Assembly: GCA_030340625.1 (NCBI GenBank)
Contig: JAOPHQ010003695.1
Location: forward strand, 310,001-374,000
DNA length: 64,000 nt
Direction of reading: 5' to 3'
DNA from: Merluccius polli
Lineage: Eukaryota; Chordata; Actinopteri; Gadiformes; Merlucciidae
Shown in pieces: positions 34,346 to 44,880 of the stretch (its first letter is position 1; each line of letters opens with the position of its first letter). The position numbers and the translations under genes are program-made. The notes under the pieces were generated by a model, which did no database searches, was not told where the DNA came from, and was given only the letters and a program-made list of their open reading frames with translations.

Positions 34346-36640
34346 ACAATGTCACACAAACCTGCCCAGATAGGCAAAGTAAGGCTTTAATAGTTATTGA
34401 ACAGTCAAAGTTCAATAACAAGTGAACAAGTTCAAATTTCCAGATGATTATCCAGATCATCATCATCATTATCATTATTATTATCTTCTCGATTGGTATT
34501 ACATAAAATACTCAACGCTCAAATCCTTCTCAACCCTTGAGGCTCAAAGTCAATGCTGAAATGCATGTAAAAACTTTCAACGCGCAAATACATTTAATAA
34601 CCTTCTAACCCCTTGGGGCTCGAAGTTGATGCTCAAATAATCCTAGCGGGTCGAACTAACCCCCCAGTGTTCACCCCTTACATATAGGCAGAATATTGGT
34701 ACCAGTTGACTGAGAAGACACGGCTTCTCCTGGAGTGAGTACCCGAAGTCGGATCTTCCTTGCTGACTCCCCAAGTGACGTGTTATTTCTCAGCTCTCCG
34801 TGATAGTAAAGGTGTTCTATTTTTATGAAGGTAGGACTCGGAGAATGAGTAAAGTATAATAGTACAATTATTTATTACAGAGAGCAATAGTACATGCAAT
34901 CCGTAGGTTCAAGTAGGTTCATGAAGCTACTGCCTCCCACGTTTTAACACAGAGAATATATACTTTCTAAAACATGAGCGACACTTCGTCTTCCTTTCTC
35001 GGCAGACAGGCCCTTTTAGGAATATCTATATGTCGATACCTCCTTGCGGTTAGGCCGTAGGGCCAGACTGCTGTGTCATGTGATTGCAGATAGCAGAACA
35101 CAGTACCCATTGTCTCTGGTTTCAGTCACAGTTGAGAGGGGCTTACTCATGACCCTCTAAGTTAACACAAGTAATGATTGTTTTATAGGTTGATTGTTAT
35201 TATTATTACGGAGGGGCTTTCTTGTGATTGTCATTATTATTATGTCAAACTCTAGGGTTTATGGTTCCCCTATGTGTGACTACTAATAAATTACAAGTAT
35301 TTCGCTTTGTTTCATCACCTGTTACATTTCATTTTTTTATTAGTACTGATAGGTTGGTACATTTAATGCAGTGATCTATTGCAGTGTGCCAAACATTGCA
35401 TATTAAAAAAAAAAGAAAAAAAAGAGGGGAGCCAGTATTACGCTAAAGCTACACGATTATCTTGACAAACCCACCTAACAGTACCAAGACCCCAAGTTAT
35501 ATAGACTAGTGTTAATATAGATAAGGGATATTAAGAGCGAGAAGAAAACACCATATTCCACACCCCTGTGCCCTCAACCTTTAAAGTCTGAATCCAAATA
35601 GAAAAAGACAGGTAATGTGAAAAAGGGGTAGCATTTTACATTACCTAACACAATAAAAAGAGGAAGCTGGGACAGACAGTAGGAGAGGCTCACGCTATCC
35701 TAATTTGAGATATCGCTGAGAGGCATTGGAGAAGCAACCCCCCGGGGAGCCAGGCAGATGGTGTGAACAGGCCCCACCCTACGGCGCAATAACATTCCCA
35801 CACGCCCTAGACAGGACCGCCCAAACCACACCTCCCACAATGACCACTCCCCTGGACATAGTGATGGCAGGCCAGACTGACACAGATTGCGTGCTGAAAC
35901 AAAATGATAAGTGGCACAAGCGCACCAAAGGCGCCCTCCAGTGGGGAAAACCTGGATCGTTCAATGAGGACAGAATGTCCGAAGTGAAGAAGCTGTATAA
36001 CCTCTTCATGTTGAGAGGACCCATATCCGGCCACCACCCCCCTCCCAAAAGAAAATCTGTAGTAAGGCATTTCAATTTTTGAGAAAGCAGTGTGACACCC
36101 CTACAACTATAAGATTCTCAACTTTAGCCTGTTATAACCATCGTTGAATGAAACACATTTTAGAAAGAAAGCTGAAAATTGTGCAGCTGTTCAGAATTGA
36201 AGCCAAGATAAGACTCTTACTCGGTCAGAAGTTAGAAGTAACAAAACAAAAATCAGAACAAAAATCATGGCTGATTTACATTTCGACATAGACAATGTAA
36301 ACAATTAACCAGATGGTCTTGGCAAACTGGCCAAATATTTTAAGTTGCAACTAGAAAATATTATTTCAAAATATATTATTACGAAAAAAGAAGAAAAAAA
36401 CACAAAAATGTATTGGACATCAAAAACTGCCAATAGAAAAGAATAGGCCAAAAAAACGTAGGCATCTCACAATTTTAAATTGTGAAACTAATAAGTTTTG
36501 TGCTGTGAACCAACAACGCTATTACACATTTTGATGTGAGGATGGGTTGCTCTCTCTCTCTCTCTCTAGCTATGCAGGTGCCCTTCTTGGTTTTGTTGTT
36601 TGCTTCCATTTGTGATCCTTAAATTGTTGCTTCAGGTTCA
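34346..36640. other. Mostly unassigned; one LTR-like segment and one orphan open frame
   Basis: Two diverged direct copies (about 70 bp) of a CTCAA...GGCTC block lie at 34,513-34,640. The LTR-like segment is listed separately. A 118-codon plus-strand frame at 35,726-36,082 has no recognised domain, and an antisense frame of similar length covers it; I treat it as unproven. A CT microsatellite lies at 36,549-36,568. Confidence 0.35.
34668..35326 (-). mobile_element. LTR-like segment on minus strand (tentative)
   Basis: On the minus strand it starts TGTAACAGGTGATG at 35,326, has GTATATATTC near 34,965 and TAATAAATAATTG near 34,872, and reaches a ...GGGTGAACA end at 34,668. A CTGGGGGGTTAG stretch follows that could be a decayed primer-binding site. 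No target duplication or second LTR was found. Confidence 0.35.
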
Positions 36641-36644
36641 TTTA

Positions 36645-38720
36645 ATACGATACGATACGATACAACTTTATTTGTCAGCTTGGCTGAAATTCTTTTTGCG
36701 TCCCTGGGCAGCTCATTTAAGGATAGGAGGACAGAGACAGTACATGTAAGACATATGGCATCAATGGACAAACATGTATACAGTACAAGTAGGACATAAA
36801 CAACATTAAGCATGAACAGACAAACATGAGACACAGCCACAAATGAGAGTATCAAGCATGACAGGGGACAAAGCATACATGTATTACAAGAAAAAGACTA
36901 CAACAATACATCCAAACTTTCAAACAACACTTGGAGACATTACATCCATGAAGAAATATTGCACTTGATCTTAATGTTGCTGGTTTAACAAAAGGATTGA
37001 TTGGTGTATAAAAGAGTATCTAAGTCTGTTGCGGTTAAAAGAAGGAACTCTAAAGCGCCTGTTTGAGGGCAGTAGCTGATATTCTCTGTGTAGAACATGT
37101 GAGATGTCAGTGGACATGTATCTGGCCAGCCTGAGCATGCTCTTGTTGTGGGCCTCCTGGAAGTGGTGTGCTACAGGTAACCCAATGATCTTTGAGCAGA
37201 TTTTAATCTGATGATGTAATTTTGCCTTATCTTTGACTAGAATGCTACTCAGCCAAACTGTGCTACAATAAAGCATTACACTCTGGATCACTGACGTAAA
37301 GAACAGAGAGATTATTTGGGTGCTAGCTCCAAAGGATCTTAATCTCCGTAGGAAATAGATACGCTGTTGTATCTTTTTACAGGTAAATTCTATGTGAGGG
37401 GTCCATGAGAGGTTTTTGTCTATCATGACACCCAAGTACTTGTAGGTCGGGACTTCATTAATTTCTGAATTGTGGATCTTCACTGGAGACAGTTGAAGGT
37501 GAGGTGGTTTTCCAAAAATGATTTCCTCTGTCTTCATTGTGTTGATGATAAGTGAGTTTTCATCACACCATTTGACTAACCAGTCAACATTGCCCTGGTA
37601 CAGTGTATGGTCCTCGAAATGGGTGAATAGGGTCACTAGGGTGGAGTCATCTGAGTATTTTAAAAGATATTGATTTGGCACATTGGTAGTACAGTCTGAG
37701 GTATACAGGGTAAAGAGCACAGGGGAGCTTATACAGCCCTGGGGGACTCCAACATTGGTCGTATTTGGAGAAGAAAGTGTGTCATTTACCTTGACTAGCT
37801 GAACTCTGTTTGTGAGAAAAGAAAAGTACCAGTGAATAAGATATGGGTTAATCTGAAACTTAATCATTTTAGATAAAAGTATGTCTGGCTGAATGGTGTT
37901 AAACGCAGATGAAAAATCAAGAAAAAGAGCCCTGGCGTAGGTTTTTGGTTTATCAAGGTGTTTAGATAAGATGTGCACCAGTGTAATTACTGCATCCTCT
38001 GTGCTACGGCCTTGTTTATACGCAAACTGGTATGGGTCATGATACCTCTCCATCTGTCTGTTTAGGTGTTTAACTATGATCTTTTCTAGTGACTTCATAA
38101 TCACCGATGTAAGGGCTATTGGCCGATAATCATTGTATTCCTTGGGGCATTGTTTTTTGGGGATTGGCCTGATGTGAGATGTTTTCCATGCTAGTGGTAT
38201 GGAGTGTGTATCTACCGACAGCTGAAAGATTGGTTGCCACACAGGGGCTAGTTCCCTGGCAAAGGATTTTAAGATGAGTGCACTGCTGTGGTCAGGCCCT
38301 AATGCTTTCCTTGGGTTGTTGCGCTGGAAAGTACCCCTGACCTCCTCTACAGTTATGGAGATTCTATCAATGTCAGAAGGTTTAATGGTCTTAACTATGT
38401 TTACACATTCCTTGAGATGGGCAGAAGAATCAAAACGACAAAAGAAGTCATTTAACTCATTCGCAAACATATATTCATTTCCAGTCACAATGGTTTTATT
38501 TGAGGAGGACATCCCAGTCATTTGTTTCATATTGTCCCAGAGTCTTTTAGGGTTTCTTTCTTTGAATGTCTTCTCCAGCTGATTTTTATGTATCTGTTTG
38601 GCTTCCCTTAGTTTGTGTTTTAGATCCTTCTCCAATAAATTCCTTGTTTTGCCTCTAAAACATTGTGTTTTGTACTTTTGCCATAGTCTTGTCCTAGGTT
38701 GTCTAAGGTCCTTCACATTT
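36645..38720 (-). mobile_element. 5'-truncated Rex1/L2-type LINE
   Basis: Minus-strand element with RT but no endonuclease, ending in a short ATCGT-type microsatellite tail (plus-strand ATACGATACGATACGATAC at 36,645-36,664) just after an AATAAAGTTGTATCG-like 3' end. Loss of the 5' half is typical of LINE insertion. FSSAFNT in the RT matches the protein encoded by the Rex1 PCR primer I recall, but L2-type elements share it, so Rex1 and L2 are both possible. Confidence 0.75.
36971..38716 (-). CDS. LINE reverse transcriptase, 581 open codons, no endonuclease
   Basis: Reverse transcriptase portion of a non-LTR retrotransposon. The frame is open from an in-frame GTG at 38,716, with a stop two codons upstream of it, to TAA at 36,971. 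RT motifs in order: KALGPDHSS (138-145), HIRPIPKK (181-188), NDYRPIALTS (195-204), LDFSSAFNTIQ (266-276), GVPQGCISSP (323-332) and the catalytic YSDDS (354-358), where Ser replaces the usual Ala. A conserved post-RT block follows (YKYLGVMIDKNLSW), and the C-terminus is Arg/Phe-rich. The start is not a true initiator; the protein is the C-terminal part of a longer ORF2. The absence of any stop over 1.7 kb suggests a recent insertion. Confidence 0.75.
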   Translation of the reverse strand: MKDLRQPRTRLWQKYKTQCFRGKTRNLLEKDLKHKLREAKQIHKNQLEKTFKERNPKRLWDNMKQMTGMSSSNKTIVTGNEYMFANELNDFFCRFDSSAHLKECVNIVKTIKPSDIDRISITVEEVRGTFQRNNPRKALGPDHSSALILKSFARELAPVWQPIFQLSVDTHSIPLAWKTSHIRPIPKKQCPKEYNDYRPIALTSVIMKSLEKIIVKHLNRQMERYHDPYQFAYKQGRSTEDAVITLVHILSKHLDKPKTYARALFLDFSSAFNTIQPDILLSKMIKFQINPYLIHWYFSFLTNRVQLVKVNDTLSSPNTTNVGVPQGCISSPVLFTLYTSDCTTNVPNQYLLKYSDDSTLVTLFTHFEDHTLYQGNVDWLVKWCDENSLIINTMKTEEIIFGKPPHLQLSPVKIHNSEINEVPTYKYLGVMIDKNLSWTPHIEFTCKKIQQRIYFLRRLRSFGASTQIISLFFTSVIQSVMLYCSTVWLSSILVKDKAKLHHQIKICSKIIGLPVAHHFQEAHNKSMLRLARYMSTDISHVLHREYQLLPSNRRFRVPSFNRNRLRYSFIHQSILLLNQQH

Positions 38721-39984
38721 TAATCTAGCAGATCCCCGAGCAACTTTTGTGTCTACAGCTGTTAGATGTATTTTCTATTCCACCAAACCACCAAACTTAC
38801 TTTCCATAAATAATAATAATGTTAGTATGCTACTCCTAATAATGCTTTATAATAATTGTATTATTAGCATTTGTATTTCCTGAGTGAAACAATGTGTCTG
38901 GAATCCATGGCAAACCCTTCTCAGCTGATAAAACTGCCAGGGCTCCTTGGAAAAGGCACATCAGAAAATGACATCTCCTATTCAGATTGCGCTTGATTCC
39001 TGTCAAGGAACGTGCACAAGAGAGTCGCTTGTTCTGAGCGCCTGGCACAGAATCAGCACACATGGAGATAAGGCCAGAACCCGAGCTGTTGACACACTTG
39101 GCCCTGCGAAGGAAAGCAAATCATTCACAAAAAACTATTCCACCACAATGTGCGAGCCACTCATTTTAATCCCACTCGATTCAAAGAAACCCAGGCTAGC
39201 AGGACATCGGCAACTTGCGGGCCTGTAAATGTTATTTCCATATGATTATGGCCGACATAAATGGCAGGACTGCTTGCTGTTTCATCAACCAACAACCTTT
39301 GATTAAAACAAATCATAAAAATGAACATAAATGGAGTGCATGCGTTCCTGGCAAGAAAGCGACACGAGCAAGAGAAATTCAGTTGTCAATTGTGTACATG
39401 ATCCAAACTCTTTTTTTTTAAAATACTTTCTGACTTGTGTGCAGTGACCTTGAGGAAAAGCAATAGCATCACTATTGGCTGAATGTTATAAGGGGAGTGA
39501 GAGGTAGAGAGACAATGGGCCTCCTATGCAAGAACCACTCGTACTCACAGATTTGTTTTTAATCGCTCGCTAGCATTTTAAGAACACTTCTTGCATTCAC
39601 TAAAATCCTCATATTTATAATTTTCACTTTGGTACGCATAAAATCTAGGAGTGGTCTAGACTTGTTGTACAAGTCACGTATGGTTGGCCGAAGCAAAAAA
39701 AAACAACGTTGTTTGGCCAAATGATTCCTATTCCATGGTTTTGACTCATGATTAAGTTCTAAAACATTGACATTATTATTATTCTGTTCCGCAGTCAGAT
39801 TTCGCAGTGAAATTAATATTATTATATTAGGCTATGTCCATTATACAACAGTAATCATGATCACAATAGTATTGCTAAGAACAAGCGAAGCCTATTTTGA
39901 GGCTCTAGAACAACTGATTACTATTCATAATTCCTGGAGTGGGCATCGGTCAGAATGCAGACACAGGTTATATTGCGTCAAGTC
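38721..39984. other. Unassigned stretch
   Basis: No gene recognised. Short open frames at 38,947-39,228 and 39,215-39,421 have no familiar domain. Confidence 0.35.
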
Positions 39985-40661
39985 TTCTAGAATTGATTCT
40001 ACTTGTATATAAAGCTCTCAATGGTTTAGCACCCTCTTACATTACTGACTCCCTGTTTTATGTTCCTTCACAAGCCCTTAGGTCCTCTATAGCAGGTAGT
40101 GGCAATAGACCCCTGCCAAATGCCACCTAAGTGGCTTTGTTAGGCTCCTCAGACACAGGACACAAGTAGATGTTGGTATAAAGCCAGTTTATTGGGCCAT
40201 TTGGTAGAATGTTACATCCAGAGCAGATGGAAACATGCCGTCTTAACAGAGGCTCTGTTCAGAGATGTATAGTAACAAAGTAGAACTACTTCACTACTGT
40301 ACTTAAGTACTAAAATGCAGTATCTGTACTTTCCTGGAGTATAATTTTTTTCTCCTACTTCCACTTTTACTTCACTACATATTTTTTATGAGTTTAATAC
40401 TTGAAGAGTTTAGATGCAAAAGCCTCTAAATCTGTTTGACCACTTTTCTTCTAAATTACCATTTTTTATCACTTCTATGTTCAAGTTCAGTCATTTTATT
40501 TTAATGGCAATTATAAGGTTATTAGTTAATGAATAAAATATGTTTTTTTCAAAAATGTCACTTTAGTCTTTTTATGTGTTTTTACCAAATACATTTTTTT
40601 TTGCGTCAAAACCAGCTAAATCCACCCGTACTTTTTTTGGCAAAAACCTCTAAATCCACAT

Positions 40662-41858
40662 TAGGGTGCATCAGTTGCCCCAACTTTCTCAGAATTGAAT
40701 GCAGTTTTAGTCAAGTGTTCCTTTTCATACAAAAATGTGCCCTGTTAAATATTTTTACCATATATTAATATTTAGGGGTGGCAACATCAGCCTGAAGTTT
40801 TACCATATTAATGAATTGAAAATAGCACCAGCGTTTCCCATACTGCCAATAATCATGACAATTTTAGGGCTGAAGAGCTGCCATGGGTATGTTTTAATAG
40901 ACAATGTACTCAGCTATCTGCAAAACTAGTTATCTATAAAACAAAATTGCAATTGGCTGAGAAATTGGCCGAAACAGACCAAAAATGTGCTTTTTTTCGC
41001 AAAAGTTGGGCTTGAAACATCAGTAATTCAGTATCACTAAAATATCAACTGTAATATTATTCAACACTGTGTTTCTGAAAAATACTATAACCAAAAATTA
41101 AACAGTATCAGTAGTCAACTGATGATAACCACTCAGCTGGCAGAGATTTAGAAAGCTGGCTGACATCAAATTGCCTAATATACTAATACACAGCTTAGTA
41201 TGCTGAGAGATCAAACTGTGCTGCATGAGTTGAGTCCTCAGAGACAGGGAAAGAGAGGTCCTAAGTGAGTTAGTAAGAGTCTCCCAAGCAAAGGCTTGGA
41301 GCAGTTCAGAGGTTGTAGGACTCTCAATCTCAACAAGATCCAACTGGTGCATGTCATGAGCTCTGCAGTCTGAAGGTAATGGCTTCTAAAACAAGAGCTT
41401 CATCACAACTGTATGGTCTAGGACCTGCAGTGTCTGCAGATGACTTGCATCTTCCCAGAACTAAATTACCCACTTTAAGGATGATCCTGCGTGCAATAAA
41501 ATATCTTTCATCATCAACTACAGAGAGTGGAAGCCAATCTCACTATCAAATAGCAAAGATGCTGTATCCACAGATTGAGGAGATATATGGCAGAGCAGGT
41601 GTTCCTCTGCAGCCTATAGGTTCCAAGCCTGCTAATAAAGAAAAGATTGTATGTATTGTCATCAGTCTACTTGATTTTCCCATTTTCTTCCCATTTTCTG
41701 TATAATACAGATGCACAAATTGTACAACGATGTTGCCACCCCTAGAGATTGTTCGATCTTTTTAAAATTTCTCTTTCTAGTTGAAAAGGAACATCAGTGT
41801 GAAACTGCATTAAGATCAGACAAGTATTTCTATTTTAGGGGGCAACTGATGCACCCTA
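40662..41858. mobile_element. Inner hAT-like element with 20-bp TIRs
   Basis: 1197 bp, exact 8-bp duplication ATCCACAT (40,654-40,661 and 41,859-41,866). Perfect terminal repeat TAGGGTGCATCAGTTGCCCC; looser symmetry extends about 130 bp inward to GGGGTGGCAACATC on the left and its complement on the right. It carries the 41,379-41,656 open frame. Confidence 0.9.
41379..41656 (+). CDS. Unknown exon-like frame inside inner hAT-like element
   Basis: The frame starts MASKTRASSQLYGLGPAV and continues through LPRTKLPTLRMILRAIKYLS, SQSHYQIAKM and KPANKEKI, then meets GTATGT, a plausible splice donor, near 41,647. A TATAATACAG acceptor-like site follows at about 41,701-41,710. No finger, catalytic Asp segment or hAT dimerisation motif is present, so it is not an obvious transposase. 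The hydrophilic, Leu-Pro-containing sequence recalls uncharacterised proteins associated with hAT-like elements, but I cannot name it. Function unknown; start codon and splicing are inferred. Confidence 0.4.
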
Positions 41859-42334
41859 ATCCACATATTTGGACAAGACATAGTAAACACTAGTAAAAGC
41901 ACTTATATATTATAAAAATATGAGGTAGAAATTAATATAAATGATGGAATAAATAAAACAAAAAATACATTTTGTAACAATAAATTATATAAAAAATGAA
42001 AAAAAAGTGAAAAGTGGTCAAGTAAGTTAATTTCTTATGTTTGGGCATCAGATTCAACTATAAAAAAGTTCATTACATTAAATAAAAAAGCTTATTACGT
42101 TCAAAAACATTTGGCATATAATCAAGTATGTATATAAAAGAAAAGACATAAATCTGATTTTTTTAAAAGGCCAAAACAAGTGAGACCTCAATGAACTGAC
42201 AATATTCCCCATGCTTGAAATGAGAGGTGCAAACACACACCAAATGTGAGGTGGCAACTGAGAGAGAAGATCAGTAAAAGGAGATAGGTGCCACACACTC
42301 CGAGTTGAGAACAATATAGGTAGTTTATTAAGGA

Positions 42335-42420
42335 GGCGATAATGTTTCGGCCGTCTGGCCTTCCTCAGATCGTGCATCTATGCATCCGCATAGATCGCGC
42401 ATCTATGCGATCTGAGGAAG
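42335..42420 (-). ncRNA. Penelope-like tail with hammerhead-like core and palindrome (tentative)
   Basis: On the minus strand CTGAGGAAGGCCAGACGGCC is followed by GAAAC. This is a CUGANGA box, a GGCC/GGCC stem II and GAAA, the layout of hammerhead motifs known from Penelope-like element ends. An AATAAA follows about 22 bp downstream. The expected stem III and cleavage triplet are not evident, so activity is doubtful. CTTCCTCAGATCG (42,360-42,372) reappears inverted at 42,406-42,418, forming an imperfect palindrome with GCATAGAT repeats. Confidence 0.35.
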
Positions 42421-43088
42421 GATCTATCTATAATCTATAATAAAGATAAAGAATATACATAAATAATAAAGAATAATATAATAAAGAATCTATCTATATC
42501 TATAATCTATCTTAGAAGCGATCTAAGCTGTCAAAAAAGCCGGCTCCTCAGCGCGCCGCCATGTTGAATCTGGGTGAAGTCACATGATTCCGTGTTGCGT
42601 TGTGATTGGTTCTCGGAACGTAGCGGCATTTGCTGACAAAGGGAAGTGGCGTTTAGAGGTTTATGCCTACAAATCGAGATTTCAGACCAGGAAAAGAGTG
42701 GTATTTTGCGGGTTTTGAAGCAAAATGATTTGATTAACGTATACTACGTGCGGAGAGCAGTCACTCAATATATTTATCTCATTTTTGACGGAGGTGGCGT
42801 TTAGAGGCTTTTGCATCTGAACTCTTCACTTTTACTCCGATACATTTTTCATGTGCTGAATTGTTACAATTATAAAAATGTTACGAATCAAACCCATAGT
42901 ATCAATGCCAGAGCGGTAGATGGCTCTGTCACCACCAGGTTTGGTGAAGCTGGCTCATCATTGGGGAATCAAGCGATCAAGCATAAGAATCATAAGATCA
43001 TAAGAAGACCGCGTGCTACCATTCCGCCTTTCACTCTGCTGGCTACATGCATGGAGAACGCTCAACGTTAAAACTACTCTAGTTCGAG

Positions 43089-43316
43089 ATGGAAGAAGAC
43101 CCAGACACACCACCTTCAACACCAAGTTCTTCGAAATCGAATGATTGTGGTGAGGATGATGAAAGAGACCACCCCTGGCCCTACTTAGAATCCATGTTTT
43201 CTTTTGTCGGAGTAAAAGACAATTCATATCGAATGAAGTGCCTACTCTGCCTCCCGAAAGATTGCGAAATAATGACTTTCAAAAAATCACCGTTGAATTT
43301 GAAGAAACGTATCAAG
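43089..43316 (+). pseudogene. BED-finger first exon of a hAT transposase
   Basis: 76 codons from ATG to a GTAAGT donor (43,317). After an acidic Ser-rich start, PYLESMFSFVGVKDNSYRMK leads into CLLC (residues 51-54), then FKKSPLNLKKRIK. This is the BED finger of ZBED/ZNF618-like hAT genes, but the expected His after LKK is Arg. No downstream exons remain before the right terminus of the element, so it cannot make a transposase. It may still direct a short spliced product if transcribed. Confidence 0.65.
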
Positions 43317-43489
43317 GTAAGTTACAAATAGCTAATACACAAAATGACACCAGTTTGAGCTATCAGTAAGTGCTAGCAGCTAGCTAGTAGCTACCAGAGG
43401 TTCACATCCTGCGGTGTTCACTTCTTAGCCGTTTTCTTGGAATACCCCTCTGGCATTTGAGATGTTTTATTTTGTTTTTACATAAACAC

Positions 43490-43530
43490 TTTGTATGTAT
43501 GTATGTATGTATGTATGTATGTATGTATTT
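43490..43530. repeat. (GTAT)n microsatellite
   Basis: About ten GTAT units within the hAT at 40,260-44,356. Confidence 0.9.
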
Positions 43531-43783
43531 GGCCTTGTATGTGGCCAGCTTCAGTTTTAATATTTGAAATAATATAAACAATATCATATTCAAACGTATG
43601 ACTGCTTTCTTTAATATACACATAACACAACACTTGTACTTAAGTAGTACATTTTAAGATACTTGCAATACTTAAGTACAACACATTTTGAATACTTTAG
43701 TTCCACTTAAGTGTGGTTTTTAAAGAACACTTCAACTTCTACTCAAGTCACTTTTTTGATATAGTACTTGTACTTCTACTCAA

Positions 43784-44338
43784 GTCTGGAGGTGTGTCTG
43801 AAATCGCGCACTTTTATACTTACACTTACTTTTTTGAGTGCACTTTGCGCAAAAAAGGAGAGTGTGCCAAAATGCAGTGCACTGGAAATACGTCGGTGGC
43901 GCACTCAAAACGATCTAAAATTTGAGTGTGGACCGATGGACACTTTCCACACTCAACGGCCGCCATTTTGTCTACATAGCGGAAGGGGCGGAATCAAAAA
44001 TGGAGGACACAGGAGTAACAGTTGAGACCAACGCGCTCTACAAATGTAAAATAATATTGAATATGTAAATTAATATATATTAATATATTTCATAGGTAAA
44101 TAAACTTACCGGTAGGCCGTTTTCCGCCAGGAGGAAAACGGCCAAAAAAAATACCACCGAAGAAGAACCGTCAAACTGCAAACTCATTTCCGGTAGGTGC
44201 GCGAAGGCTGTTTTGACAGTGCACTGTAGAAATGAGAGCACTGCGCCTATAAGTAAGTGTACTGTAGGGATAATTAAGTGCACTGAATGTAAATGCACTT
44301 ACATAAGTGCGCGATTTCAGACACAGCATGGGTCTCCA
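43784..44338. mobile_element. MITE with 21-bp perfect TIRs inside the hAT right end
   Basis: TGTGTCTGAAATCGCGCACT (43,793-43,812, plus one T) is repeated inverted, ending at 44,327. Weaker CTGGAG / CTCCAG symmetry extends to 43,784 and 44,338. No clear target duplication and no coding sequence. Confidence 0.7.
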
Positions 44339-44821
44339 GTACTTTATACATCTCTGGCTCTGTTAAGAGCGGTGTGTGTGGTGATAGCTGGTTTATCCTC
44401 GGTGCACTGATTGCTCATACAGCAAAGGTGTGCAGCCTCACCCAGCCCCAGAGTGTAATCAGTCTGACTCAGGCCAGGTGAGGCTGCTTAAACCAGCTAT
44501 CAGACACACAATCAACACAGGTCTTTTAACCATTCCTAAAGTCCCCCAAAATAAAATTGGGGAAGCTGCCTTCATCCACTATGCCCCTAAATTGAACATC
44601 GTACCAAAAAGTATTAGAGAGGGGGGCTCAGTGGACATTTTTAAACACTGACTGAAAACATACCTCTTCTATCTTATAATTAGTAACACTCTTTTTATTT
44701 ATGTTTATAGTTGTATCCATTCTTTTTAATTATTAATATTAAAATGTAAAAGCACTTTGGGCTGCATTCTCTGTATGAAAAGTGCTATAAGTGTATTATT
44801 ATCATTATTATTATTATTATT

Positions 44822-44854
<33 letters not shown>

Positions 44855-44880
44855 ATTATTATTATTATTACATCTTCATT

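Larger units (their letters stand above)
40402..42828. mobile_element. TIR element with 29-bp inverted repeats, nested in the hAT
   Basis: TGAAGAGTTTAGATGCAAAA plus nine more bases at 40,402-40,430 is repeated inverted at 42,800-42,828 with one mismatch in 29. Flanking 8-mers (TTAATACT, CTTTTACT) share 5 of 8 bases, so a decayed duplication is possible. Further inverted GTGGCGTTTAGAGG-like segments occur near 42,645. It contains the smaller hAT at 40,662-41,858 and the palindromic region at 42,335-42,420. No transposase is recognised. Confidence 0.65.
40260..44356 (+). mobile_element. hAT element, internally deleted, host of further insertions
   Basis: 4097 bp bounded by the exact 8-bp duplication GCTCTGTT (40,252-40,259 and 44,357-44,364) with termini CAGAGATGTATA and its inverted copy. 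Subterminal TACTTAAGTA / ACTCAAGT motifs occur on both sides (40,290-40,380 and 43,630-43,785). It retains only the BED-finger first exon (43,089-43,316). It has been invaded by the TIR element at 40,402-42,828 and the MITE at about 43,784-44,338. Confidence 0.85.
40098..44517 (-). mobile_element. Solo-LTR-like insertion inside L2 fragment
   Basis: Flanked by an exact 5-bp duplication CAGGT. Minus strand begins TGTTGATTGTGTGTC at 44,517 and ends ...ATTGCCACT at 40,098. Removing the nested hAT (4097 bp plus its 8-bp duplication) leaves about 315 bp. It contains a CAATAAACTGGC signal (plus-strand GCCAGTTTATTG near 40,181). The 3' end is CT rather than the usual CA. Confidence 0.6.
39985..44880 (+). 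mobile_element. L2-type LINE 3' fragment, split by a nested insertion
   Basis: The left piece (about 39,985-40,097) encodes VYKALNGLAPSYITDSLFYV up to LRSSIAG. The right piece (44,523-44,880) continues in frame with LLTIPKVPQNKIGEAAFIHY, FKH and KTYLF, then the 3' end GCACTTTGGGCTGCATTCTC, an AAAGTGCTATAA box and a TTA/TTG tail. The two join exactly at the CAGGT duplication (40,093-40,097 and 44,518-44,522) of the inserted LTR. This is the C-terminal tail of an L2-type ORF2. Confidence 0.75.

Noticed and set aside
35726..36082. 118-codon plus-strand frame
   Set aside because: No recognised domain, an equally long antisense frame overlaps it, and no splice or promoter context supports it; kept only as a note.
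28614..36103. TAGGGGTGTGAC at 28,614 and inverted TAGGGGTGTCAC ending at 36,103 as ends of one 7.5-kb element
   Set aside because: Flanking bases do not match as a target duplication, and two whole elements (Rex3 and a hAT pseudogene) lie between; the ends are short enough to be chance or from separate elements.
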